In this document: piece by piece, positions 53,348-61,584 of the stretch
How the letters are laid out: every line of letters begins with the position of its first letter
How positions within the stretch are numbered: the stretch's first letter is position 1
Assembly (NCBI GenBank): GCA_913055875.1
Contig: CAJXJY010000001.1
Span: 496,001 to 560,000 of the forward strand
Direction of reading: 5' to 3'
Source of the DNA: an uncultured Altererythrobacter sp.
GTDB taxonomy: Bacteria; Pseudomonadota; Alphaproteobacteria; Sphingomonadales; Sphingomonadaceae
DNA: 64,000 bases
The notes under the pieces: model-generated
Database searches by the model: none
Seen by the model: only the letters and a program-made list of their open reading frames with translations
What the model was told of the DNA's origin: nothing
Position numbers and translations under genes: made by a program

Positions 53348-54232
53348 ATGACCGAAAAAGAAAAAGACCGCGATCTGTCGGATCGCAAATTCTACCCCGC
53401 CGAAGAGGAAGCGCAGTTTTCCAAATCGGCTCCGCAGAGCACGCCGCAGACGCAGCACCCGGCCTACAAGCTGGCGTTCCAGGACCGCGACTTCCTGCTG
53501 CGCGAGGAATTGCGCCCGGTGCGCTTCCAGCTCGAGCTGCTGAAGCCCGAAATGCTGCTCGACGAGGCGGGCGTGGGTTCGACGCTGGTGATGTACGGCT
53601 CGGCGCGCATCCCGCCGCCCGACGCGGTCGAGACCGCGCTCGAGGGGGCGAAGGACTTGCCCGAGGACGAGCGGCTTGTGGTCGAGAACCTCGCCAGGAA
53701 GGCGAAATATTACGACGAAGCCTACAAGCTCGCCAAACTGGTCAGCGAGAAGTCGATCGTCGAGCAGGGCAAGCGCCAGTTCGTGGTCACTTCGGGCGGC
53801 GGCCCGTCGATCATGGAAGCGGCCAACAAGGGCGCGAGCGACGCCGGGGCGGAGAGCATCGGGCTCAATATCGTGCTGCCGCACGAGCAGGCACCGAACC
53901 AGTACGTCACGCCCTATCTCAGCTTCCAGTTCCATTATTTCGCGCTCAGGAAGATGCACTTCCTGCTGCGCGCACGCGCGGTGGCGGTGTTTCCCGGCGG
54001 GTTCGGCACGTTCGACGAGTTCTTCGAACTGCTGACGCTGATCCAGACCGGCAAGATGAAGCCGATGCCGATCCTGCTGTTCGGCGCGGACTTCTGGAAC
54101 CGGGTGATCGATTTCGAGGCGCTCGCCGACGAGGGCACGATCGGGCGCAAGGATCTCGACCTGTTCAAATGGTGCGAAACGGCGGATGAGGCCTGGGGGC
54201 ATATCGCAGCGTTTTACGAGTTGGAGGGGTAG
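53348..54232 (+). CDS. LOG-family (lysine decarboxylase-like) protein
   Basis: 294 residues. The Rossmann-like LOG domain (about 80-275) contains STLVMYGSARIP, FVVTSGGGPSIMEAANKGA and the signature VFPGGFGTFDEFFELLTLIQTGK (PGGxGTxxE). Cytokinin-activating LOG enzymes are phosphoribohydrolases that release the base from nucleotide monophosphates; the substrate here is not known. The N-terminal ~75 residues are a charged extension typical of the longer bacterial LOG group. ATG 53348 (MTEKEKDRD) is preferred over an upstream ATG at 53312. Confidence 0.9.
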   Translation: MTEKEKDRDLSDRKFYPAEEEAQFSKSAPQSTPQTQHPAYKLAFQDRDFLLREELRPVRFQLELLKPEMLLDEAGVGSTLVMYGSARIPPPDAVETALEGAKDLPEDERLVVENLARKAKYYDEAYKLAKLVSEKSIVEQGKRQFVVTSGGGPSIMEAANKGASDAGAESIGLNIVLPHEQAPNQYVTPYLSFQFHYFALRKMHFLLRARAVAVFPGGFGTFDEFFELLTLIQTGKMKPMPILLFGADFWNRVIDFEALADEGTIGRKDLDLFKWCETADEAWGHIAAFYELEG

Positions 54233-54234
54233 AG

Positions 54235-54497
54235 GTTGTTTTCTGGCGGTGCCGAGACCTGTCGCTTGGCGGCAAACATCGGACCGCCGGGTGCGGCACC
54301 AGCCCACTCCCCCACCCTTCCACCCTTAGGATACTAAAGTCGGGGTGGAAGGGTGGGGGAGTGGGCTGGTGCCGCAAGGAAAGCACGGACGTGCTTTCCG
54401 CACGCAACAAAGACTCCGGGTGGGGGCGCGGGATGGAACAGCCCCGGCGGTCAGACGACTGCCACAAAGCGACAGGTCAACCAAACCGCCGGACAAT
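54235..54497. repeat. Dispersed palindromic element, copy 5 (with compensatory changes)
   Basis: The core hairpin is 54293-54375, with 33-bp perfect arms. Compared with other copies, CCGGCC in the left arm is changed to CTTCC-type sequence and the right arm carries the matching GGAAG. The loop TTAGGATACTAAAGTCG likewise swaps both bases of one internal pair. A satellite hairpin GGAAAGCAC/GTGCTTTCC follows with GCACGCAACA. The copy lies between the convergent LOG and thiD genes. Confidence 0.95.
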
Positions 54498-55295
54498 CTA
54501 AGAACTCCTCACCGCCTGGTGCCCCAACGGACCGTTGCCTTCGCCGAAACCGGGCGCGTTCTCGATCGCGCGCAGCACGAAATTGCGTGCCAGCCGCACG
54601 GCGTGCTCGACCTCCTGGCCGTGACCGAGCAGCGTGGCGATTGCCGAAGACAGCGTGCAGCCGGTGCCGTGCGTGTGCGGGGTGTCGATGCGGGCGTGGT
54701 CGAACTGCGTCGCGGTTCCGTCGGGCGCGACGAGCAGGTCGATGATCCGATCGTCCTCGGTGTGCCCGCCTTTCGCCAGCACATGGCAGCCATATGCGGT
54801 CGCCAGTTCCGCGGCGCCCTCGCGCACGAGGCCGGTATCGCGCAGCGTGCGTCCGGCGAGATGTTCGAGTTCGGGCAGGTTGGGGGTCAGCAGCGCGGCG
54901 TGCGGAAACAGCTCGGCCTTCATCGCCGCGATCGCGTCGTCGGCGATCAGCGTCGCGCCCGAGGTTGCGATCATGACCGGGTCGAGCACGATCGGCGCCT
55001 GCACATCGTCGAGCGCCGTCGCGACCTCGCCGATGATCCCGGCGTCGTGGAGCATGCCGATCTTGATCGCGTCGGCACCGATATCGTCGAGGCAGGAGAC
55101 GATCTGCGCGCGCACCAGGTCGGGGGCGAGCGGCGCGATCGCCTGCACGCCTTGCGAGTTTTGCGCGGTAACCGCGGTGATCGCGGTCATGGCGTAGCCG
55201 CCGAGCATGGCGATGGTCTTGATATCGGCCTGGATGCCCGCGCCGCCCGAACTGTCGGAGCCGGCGATGGCGAGGATGCGCGGCGGTTTGCTCAC
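54498..55295 (-). CDS. thiD: Hydroxymethylpyrimidine/phosphomethylpyrimidine kinase
   Basis: A 265-residue ribokinase-fold enzyme that phosphorylates HMP and HMP-P in thiamine synthesis. ILAIAGSDSSGGAGIQADIKTI is the HMP-binding start; GGYAMTAITAVTAQN, IGMLHDAGII, IVLDPVMIATSGATL and the anion hole HTHGTGCTLSSAIA with catalytic Asp/Cys-type residues follow. The start is GTG 55295, overlapping the stop of the DUF1272 gene by 4 nt. No TPP riboswitch is evident upstream of the pair. Confidence 0.94.
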   Translation of the reverse strand: MSKPPRILAIAGSDSSGGAGIQADIKTIAMLGGYAMTAITAVTAQNSQGVQAIAPLAPDLVRAQIVSCLDDIGADAIKIGMLHDAGIIGEVATALDDVQAPIVLDPVMIATSGATLIADDAIAAMKAELFPHAALLTPNLPELEHLAGRTLRDTGLVREGAAELATAYGCHVLAKGGHTEDDRIIDLLVAPDGTATQFDHARIDTPHTHGTGCTLSSAIATLLGHGQEVEHAVRLARNFVLRAIENAPGFGEGNGPLGHQAVRSS

Positions 55296-55516
55296 CCCTT
55301 GAACTTCCGCTCGCTGCTCGGGGGAAACCTGTCGTGCAGCTTCTTCGCGCGCGTCGGCCGATCCATCAGCTCGCCGCCGCAATTGGGGCAGAGATCGTCG
55401 AGCGCATCGGCGCATCCGGCGCAGAAGGTGCATTCGAAGCTGCAGATGAACGCGCCCGGCGCCTCGGCGGGCAGGTCCGCGCCGCATGTTTCGCAATCGG
55501 GTCTCATTTCGAGCAA
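55292..55516 (-). CDS. DUF1272 small zinc-finger-like protein
   Basis: A 74-residue protein matching DUF1272: MLEMRPDCETCGADLP, then ICSFECTFCAGCAD and LCPNCGGEL, giving Cys pairs that could bind one or two zinc ions. The family start is best fitted by TTG 55516 (encoding M-L-E-M), preceded by GGAG; ATG 55507 is an alternative three codons later. Function is unknown. It overlaps thiD by 4 nt and is probably co-transcribed with it. Confidence 0.82.
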   Translation of the reverse strand: MLEMRPDCETCGADLPAEAPGAFICSFECTFCAGCADALDDLCPNCGGELMDRPTRAKKLHDRFPPSSERKFKG

Positions 55517-55589
55517 ACCATAAACTCCGTCCGGGCCGAACTCGTCGAAGCCCTGCACTGTCTTCGGGTGCCGCGCCAGAAAGATGAGC

Positions 55590-55617
55590 AGCCCTTCGAC
55601 AAGCTCAGGGCGAACGG
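55590..55617. repeat. Solitary CTTCGACAAGCTCAG repeat
   Basis: AGCCCTTCGACAAGCTCAGGGCGAACGG matches one arm of the inverted pair at 6961-7058. It lies between DUF1272 and glmM, just downstream of the glmM stop on the minus strand, and could form the hairpin GCCCT/AGGGC. Confidence 0.8.
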
Positions 55618-55624
55618 CTCTCCG

Positions 55625-56962
<1,338 letters not shown>

Positions 56963-57055
56963 ATGCGTCGCCCAAATCCTCGCCGTTGCCGCTTCTCGAT
57001 TTGCCACGCGCTTCTGGCGCGGTTAGGCGGCGAAGGGAAGGGGAGGCGGCAAACA

Positions 57056-58321
57056 ATGAACCAGGCAGAGCGCGGTTCAGGCGGCGAGGTGTCCGAGCTG
57101 GTCAGCATCCGCCTGCCGGTGTGGTGGACTTTCGGCGGGCTGGTCGCGGGGCTGGTGGCGGGATTGCTGCTCGCCGGCCTGCCCGCCGACCATGTCGCGA
57201 TGAAGAGCGCCGAGCTGGTCGGCTCGATGTGGCTGCGCGCGCTGCAGATGACGATCATCCCGCTGGTCGCCGCGCTGCTGATCGTCGGGATCGCCAAGCT
57301 GATGCAGGCCGCGCGCGCCGGTGCGGTCGCGCGGCGGATGCTGATGTTCGTTTTCGGCGTGCTGGTGTTCAGCGGGGTGGCGAGCGCGATTGCGATGCCG
57401 CTGCTTCTGGCCGCGTTCCCGCCGCCCGATGCCGCTTCGGCGATCCTCGATACCGGGACGGTCGAGCGCCAGCAGGTGCCCGATATCTTCGAATTCCTGC
57501 GCTCGCTGGTCGCGCCCAACATGATCGCCGCGGCGGCCGAGACGGCGATGCTGCCGCTGACCATCTTCTTCGCGCTGTTCGCGGTCGCCATCACGCGGCT
57601 GCCGGAGGGTCAGCGCGAAGTGTTGCTCGGCTTCTTCCGCGCGCTCGCCAATGCGATGCTGACGATCATCGGCTGGGTGCTGTGGGTCGCGCCGGTCGGG
57701 GTGTTCGCGCTCGCCTTCGGGGTGGCGGTGCGCGCAGGCGGCGGAGCCTTCGCCACGCTGGTGCACTATATCCTGACGGTCTCGGCGATGGGGGCGATCG
57801 TGCTGGTGGCCGCTTACATTATCGGGATCGTGCTCGGGCGGATCGGGCCGCTCGCCTTCGTCCGCGCGCTGATCCCGGCGCAGGCGGTGGCGGTGTCGAC
57901 GCAGAGCTCGCTCGCCAGCCTGCCGGCAATGCTCGACAGTGCGCGGCGGCTGGGGCTGCGCGAGAGCACCGCCGATTTCGTGCTGCCGCTGGCGGTGGCG
58001 ATCTTCCGCGCGACCAGTCCGGCGATGAATATGGCGGTGGCGATCTATGTCGCGACCCTGGCGGGGATCGAGCTGACGCCGGCGGTTCTCGCCGCCGGTA
58101 TCGGCGTGGCGCTGATCATCAGCGTCGGTTCGGTCAGCCTGCCGGGCTCGATAAGCTTCGTGATCTCGATCGGCCCGATCGCCTATGCGATGAACGTACC
58201 GGTCGAGCCGCTCGCGCTGCTGGTCGCGGTCGAGATGCTGCCCGATATCATGCGCACGCTCGCCAATGTGACGACGAACGTTGCGGTGACCGGTGCGGTC
58301 GACCGCGGGCGGAAAGATTAG
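57056..58321 (+). CDS. Dicarboxylate/amino acid:cation symporter (DAACS, GltP-like)
   Basis: A 421-residue inner-membrane symporter with about eight helices and two re-entrant loops. LRALQMTIIPLVAALLIVGIAKL is the conserved early block, SLVAPNMIAAAAE a second one, AVSTQSSLASLPAML the Ser-rich HP1 re-entrant loop, and FVLPLAVAIFRATSPAMNMAVAIY replaces the usual NMDGT motif region. The variation at that motif suggests a substrate other than standard glutamate or aspartate. GGGGAGGCGGC precedes ATG 57056. Confidence 0.88.
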   Translation: MNQAERGSGGEVSELVSIRLPVWWTFGGLVAGLVAGLLLAGLPADHVAMKSAELVGSMWLRALQMTIIPLVAALLIVGIAKLMQAARAGAVARRMLMFVFGVLVFSGVASAIAMPLLLAAFPPPDAASAILDTGTVERQQVPDIFEFLRSLVAPNMIAAAAETAMLPLTIFFALFAVAITRLPEGQREVLLGFFRALANAMLTIIGWVLWVAPVGVFALAFGVAVRAGGGAFATLVHYILTVSAMGAIVLVAAYIIGIVLGRIGPLAFVRALIPAQAVAVSTQSSLASLPAMLDSARRLGLRESTADFVLPLAVAIFRATSPAMNMAVAIYVATLAGIELTPAVLAAGIGVALIISVGSVSLPGSISFVISIGPIAYAMNVPVEPLALLVAVEMLPDIMRTLANVTTNVAVTGAVDRGRKD

Positions 58322-58372
58322 CGCGCCTTGCAACCCTTCGCCCGCCTGCGCGTTGGGCTAACGAGTACCGTC

Positions 58373-58400
58373 TTCAACACTGGACATTTCAACACTGGAC
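58373..58400. repeat. 13-bp direct repeat upstream of sodB
   Basis: TTCAACACTGGAC occurs at 58373-58385 and again at 58388-58400, a 15-nt period. It ends 14 nt before the sodB start and overlaps the likely leader region. Confidence 0.7.
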
Positions 58401-58414
58401 TCAGGGGACCCCAA

Positions 58415-59026
58415 ATGGCTTTTGAACTGATCGACCTGCCCTATCCCGACACAGCGCTCGACCCGGCGATTTCCGCCGAGACGCTGTCCTATCACCACGG
58501 CAAGCACCACCAGGCCTATATCGACAAGACCAACGCCGCGATCGAAGGCACCGATCTGGCCGACAAGCCGCTGAAGGAAGTGATCGCTTCGGCGCGCGGC
58601 AGCGACCAGGGGCTGTTCAACAATGCTGCGCAGAGCTGGAACCACGGTTTCTACTGGCATTCGATGGCTGCCGACGGCGGTTCGCCTTCGGACGAACTCA
58701 CGAGCATGATCGACGATGCCTTCGGCTCGGTCGACGATCTCAAGTCGAAGCTGAAGGATCGCGGCGCCGGCCACTTCGCCAGCGGCTGGGTGTGGCTGGC
58801 CGAGAAGGGCGGCGTGCTGTCGATCGAGGAAACGCATGACGGCGACACGCTCGCCGACAGCGGCTTCAACCCGCTGCTGACGATCGACGTGTGGGAACAC
58901 GCCTATTACCTCGACCACCAGAACAAGCGCCCGGCCTATCTCGACGCGGTGGTGGACTCGAAGCTCAACTGGTCGTTCGCGAGCGAGAACCTCGCGCGCG
59001 GGACGACCTGGCAGTATCCGGGGTGA
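58415..59026 (+). CDS. sodB: Superoxide dismutase, Fe-type
   Basis: A 203-residue Fe/Mn-family SOD that disproportionates superoxide. Metal ligands are His in SYHHGKHHQAYIDK, His in NNAAQSWNHGFYWHSM, and Asp/His in TIDVWEHAYYLDHQN. The motif FNNAAQSWNHGFYW and a Gln at the NNAAQ position favour the iron form. ATG 58415 after a CAGGGGACC site gives the usual start MAFELIDLPYP. A tandem repeat lies just upstream and a strong terminator downstream. Confidence 0.95.
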   Translation: MAFELIDLPYPDTALDPAISAETLSYHHGKHHQAYIDKTNAAIEGTDLADKPLKEVIASARGSDQGLFNNAAQSWNHGFYWHSMAADGGSPSDELTSMIDDAFGSVDDLKSKLKDRGAGHFASGWVWLAEKGGVLSIEETHDGDTLADSGFNPLLTIDVWEHAYYLDHQNKRPAYLDAVVDSKLNWSFASENLARGTTWQYPG

Positions 59027-59043
59027 GCTGGGAGTGATCGAGC

Positions 59044-59081
59044 AAAGGGCCCGTCATCCGCGAGGATGGCGGGCCTTTTTC
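59044..59081 (+). terminator. Rho-independent terminator of sodB
   Basis: The stem AAGG-CCCG-CATCC / GGATG-CGGG-CCTT, with a GCGA-type loop, is followed by TTTTTCG. It lies 18 bp after the sodB stop. Confidence 0.85.
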
Positions 59082-59099
59082 GTGCTGGTGGGAGAAGGA

Positions 59100-59368
59100 G
59101 TCTTTGTTGCGTGCGGTCAGGACCTCCGTCCCGACCTTGCTGTTCCATCCCACGCCCCCACCTGGATCTTTAGTTGCCTGCGGGCCGCACGTCCGTGCGT
59201 CCCTTGCGGCACCGGCCCACGCCCCCACCCGGCCACCCCGACCATAGTAGCCTATGGGTGGCCGGGTGGGGGCGTGGGCCGGTGCCGCTCCCGGCGGTCC
59301 GATACCTGCCAAGCAACGACAGGTCTCGTCACCGCCGGAAAACTACAAACTCCGGCAAACAACCCCAA
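59100..59368. repeat. Dispersed palindromic element, copy 6, with satellite hairpins
   Basis: The core hairpin is 59206-59288, with 33-bp perfect arms and the loop CGACCATAGTAGCCTAT. To its left are two satellite hairpins: GGTC(A)GGAC/GTCCCGACC after TTTGTTGCGTGCG, and GGGCCGCAC/GTGCGTCCC. On its right is the outer end CGACAGGTCTCGTCACCGCCGGAAAA. It fills the gap between the convergent sodB and AI-2E genes. Confidence 0.95.
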
Positions 59369-60541
59369 TCACCCCTGCTGCGCGTCCTGCCCCTCACCCT
59401 CCACCCCGAGCGCCATCAGATTGGTCGCGAACAGCGGCTCGCCGAAGATGAAGCCGATCAGGTTGGGCCGTCCGACATGGTCGAAGAAAGCCGTCAGCAT
59501 CAGCAGGATCGGCACCGACAGCAGCGCCCCGAACACGCCCCAGATCCACGAGAAATAGCTCAGCGCGATCAGGATCATCACCGGATTCATGGTGAAGCGC
59601 GCGCCGAGGATAGAGGGCGTTACGACATTCGATTCGACCGTGTGCAGCGCGAGATAGGCAGCCGCGGGCACGATCCCGAGGATCGCGGTCTCCGCCGTGC
59701 CGATGCCGAACAGCGCAAGCAGCAGCGTCATTGCCAGCGGGCCGATATAGGGCACGAAGTTGAGCAGGGCGGCGAGCCCGCCCCACATTACCGGCGCCTC
59801 TACCCCGAGCGCCCATGCGCCGAGCGCCACGATCACTCCGACGCCCGCATTGATCCAGGTCACGGTGAGGATATAGGCCGCGACCCTGTCCTGCACCTCG
59901 CGCATCACCCGCGCGGCCTTGATGCTGGTGCCGAAGCTGGCGCGGTCGAACAGCAAATGCCGCCGCAGCCGCACGCGTGCCTCGATCATGAAGAATGTCA
60001 TCAGGAAGGTCAGCAGCACCTCGAGCAGCACGCTCGGCGTGGCGAAGGCGAGCTGCTGCAGCACCGAGGGGCTCGCCAGCACCACCTGGTTGCCCTGGGT
60101 ACCGCCGGTCAGTTCGGCGAGCCGGTCGTTGGCAAGCGCGAGCCAGGCGAATTCGTCGCGCAGCTCGGCGAAGCGCTGGCCGACGCGCTGGGTCATTTCC
60201 GGGAGCGAATCGAACAGCGCCACCGCCGGCTGCAGGATCAGCGCGAGCGCCAGCAGCACGATCGCGAAGAAGGTGGCGAGCGCGACCAGCGAGGCGAGCA
60301 CGTTGGGCAGACCCCACCCCGCCAGCCGGTCGGCGAGCGGCGACAGGATCACCGTCAGCACCACCGCGGTCACCAGCGGCAGGAATACCACCGACCCGAT
60401 CGACAGCACGAAAGGCAGCGCGAGGAACAGGCCGAGCCCGAGCAGCAGTACAAGTGCCGAGATCAGCCGCAATTCCTGCGCGGCGAACGCCATCCGCCGG
60501 CTGGCGGGTCGCGGTGTCGTATTGGCCCCTTGCTCGTCCAT
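59369..60541 (-). CDS. AI-2E (TqsA/PerM) family membrane protein
   Basis: A 390-residue polytopic membrane protein of the AI-2E transporter superfamily. About seven helices; the C-terminal conserved blocks WINAGVGVIVALGAWALGVEAPVMWGGLAALLNFVPYIGPL and NVVTPSILGARFTMNPVMILIALSYFSWIWGVFGALLSVPIL are diagnostic. Members include AI-2 exporters and ion antiporters, so the substrate is open. It lies 45 bp downstream of ecfG on the same strand and could be co-transcribed with the stress regulators. Confidence 0.9.
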   Translation of the reverse strand: MDEQGANTTPRPASRRMAFAAQELRLISALVLLLGLGLFLALPFVLSIGSVVFLPLVTAVVLTVILSPLADRLAGWGLPNVLASLVALATFFAIVLLALALILQPAVALFDSLPEMTQRVGQRFAELRDEFAWLALANDRLAELTGGTQGNQVVLASPSVLQQLAFATPSVLLEVLLTFLMTFFMIEARVRLRRHLLFDRASFGTSIKAARVMREVQDRVAAYILTVTWINAGVGVIVALGAWALGVEAPVMWGGLAALLNFVPYIGPLAMTLLLALFGIGTAETAILGIVPAAAYLALHTVESNVVTPSILGARFTMNPVMILIALSYFSWIWGVFGALLSVPILLMLTAFFDHVGRPNLIGFIFGEPLFATNLMALGVEGEGQDAQQG

Positions 60542-60586
60542 CGTTAGCCTATGTGACGCCGGAGGCCGGGCGGGGCAAGTATCCGC

Positions 60587-61195
60587 TCAGGTCTTGGCCG
60601 CGATACCGTTGCCGGTCGCCACGTCGTCGAGTTCCTCGAGGATCGCGCGATGCGCGCTTTCGTCGTCGATCGAGCGCTTGGGTATTTCGTCGTCGGCGAG
60701 CATGGCGTTGAGCGCGGCGCGGGCGCGCCCGACGCGGCTCTTGATCGTGCCGACCGCGCAGCCGCAAATCTCGGCCGCCTCCTCGTAGGAAAACCCGCCC
60801 GCGCCGACCAGCAGCAGCGCCTCGCGCCGCTCGGGCGGCAGCGTCAGCAGCGCGCGGTGCATGTCGGAGAGGTGGATCGGCTCCTCCTGCCCGGCCGGTG
60901 CCGTGAGGATGCGTTCGGCGACGTTCTCGTCATATTCGCCGCGAAAGCGGTTGCGGCGCATGTCGGTGAGATAGGCGTTGCGCAGGATCACGAAGGTCCA
61001 GGCGCGCATGCTGGTGCCCGGCTCGAACCGCTCCTGTGCCGCCCACGCCTTGAGAAGCGCTTCCTGGACGAGGTCGTCGGCCATGTCGGGGCGCCCGCAC
61101 AGTCCGCGTGCGAAGGCGCGCAGATGCGGCACCACCTCGGTCAGTTCGCGCTTGAAATCGGCCTGTTCCGCGGCCGTACGTTTGGAATCGCCCAT
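60587..61195 (-). CDS. ecfG: EcfG-type ECF sigma factor of the general stress response
   Basis: A 202-residue ECF sigma factor. Region 2 has GRPDMADDLVQEALLKAWAAQERFEPGTSMRAWTFVILRNAYLTDMRR and region 4 has LPPERREALLLVGAGGFSYEEAAEICGCAVGTIKSRVGRARAAL, matching EcfG (ECF15). It is held by NepR in unstressed cells and freed when phosphorylated PhyR binds NepR. ATG 61195 overlaps the nepR stop (TAATG), so the pair is coupled. The operon starts from a predicted EcfG promoter at 61482-61506, giving positive autoregulation. Confidence 0.95.
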   Translation of the reverse strand: MGDSKRTAAEQADFKRELTEVVPHLRAFARGLCGRPDMADDLVQEALLKAWAAQERFEPGTSMRAWTFVILRNAYLTDMRRNRFRGEYDENVAERILTAPAGQEEPIHLSDMHRALLTLPPERREALLLVGAGGFSYEEAAEICGCAVGTIKSRVGRARAALNAMLADDEIPKRSIDDESAHRAILEELDDVATGNGIAAKT

Positions 61196-61374
61196 TACTT
61201 CTTGTCGTCCAGCTTCGAAAGCAGGTCCTTGAAGCTGTCGGGGAGCGGTTCGTCCACCACCGAATCGTACAATTGGCGCAACCCGTTCGCCCATTCGGGC
61301 TTGTCGCGGTCCGCCTTGTCGTTCGGTTTCCCCCCCCGAGGGCCGTTCTCTGCCTGATCCCTATCCGATGTCAT
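61195..61374 (-). CDS. nepR: NepR, anti-sigma factor of the general stress response
   Basis: A 59-residue protein with the NepR signature WANGLRQLYDSVVDEPLPDSFKDLLSKLD, which forms the two helices that bind EcfG and, on stress, the sigma-like domain of PhyR. The N-terminus is charged and disordered, as in other NepR proteins. ATG 61374 is used; ATG 61389 would add five residues. It is the first gene of the nepR-ecfG operon, with a 1-nt overlap at TAATG. Confidence 0.92.
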   Translation of the reverse strand: MTSDRDQAENGPRGGKPNDKADRDKPEWANGLRQLYDSVVDEPLPDSFKDLLSKLDDKK

Positions 61375-61479
61375 GCAATCCGTCGTCATCCCTGTTGAGT
61401 TCTGCCCTGTCGAACCTGCTGCACCGACCCGGCACGCAGTGTCGGTTTGGACACACTCGCATTCATATCCGTGCCCGGG

Positions 61480-61506
61480 GGAACGAAGCGCGGCTTGTTT
61501 GGTTCC
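61480..61506. promoter_or_regulatory. Bidirectional, symmetrical EcfG-type promoter
   Basis: Plus strand: GGAAC (61480-61484), 17 nt, GTT (61502-61504), reading into the kinase gene. Minus strand: GGAAC (61506-61502), 17 nt, GTT (61484-61482), reading into nepR-ecfG. Both match the GGAAC-N16/17-GTT consensus of alphaproteobacterial general stress promoters, and the -35 of each overlaps the -10 of the other. Confidence 0.8.
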
Positions 61507-61584
61507 CTGCCATACGTGCAAACACCGGTAACAGCGAGCGGGCGAGGACAGATCGCGGTGCAACCCAAGGCGGAGAGTGGATCA

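Noticed and set aside
61447-61584. N-terminal extension of the HWE kinase from ATG 61447
   Set aside because: It would start upstream of a good EcfG promoter and adds residues without conserved features; GTG 61585 has a GGAG site and directly precedes the first membrane helix region.
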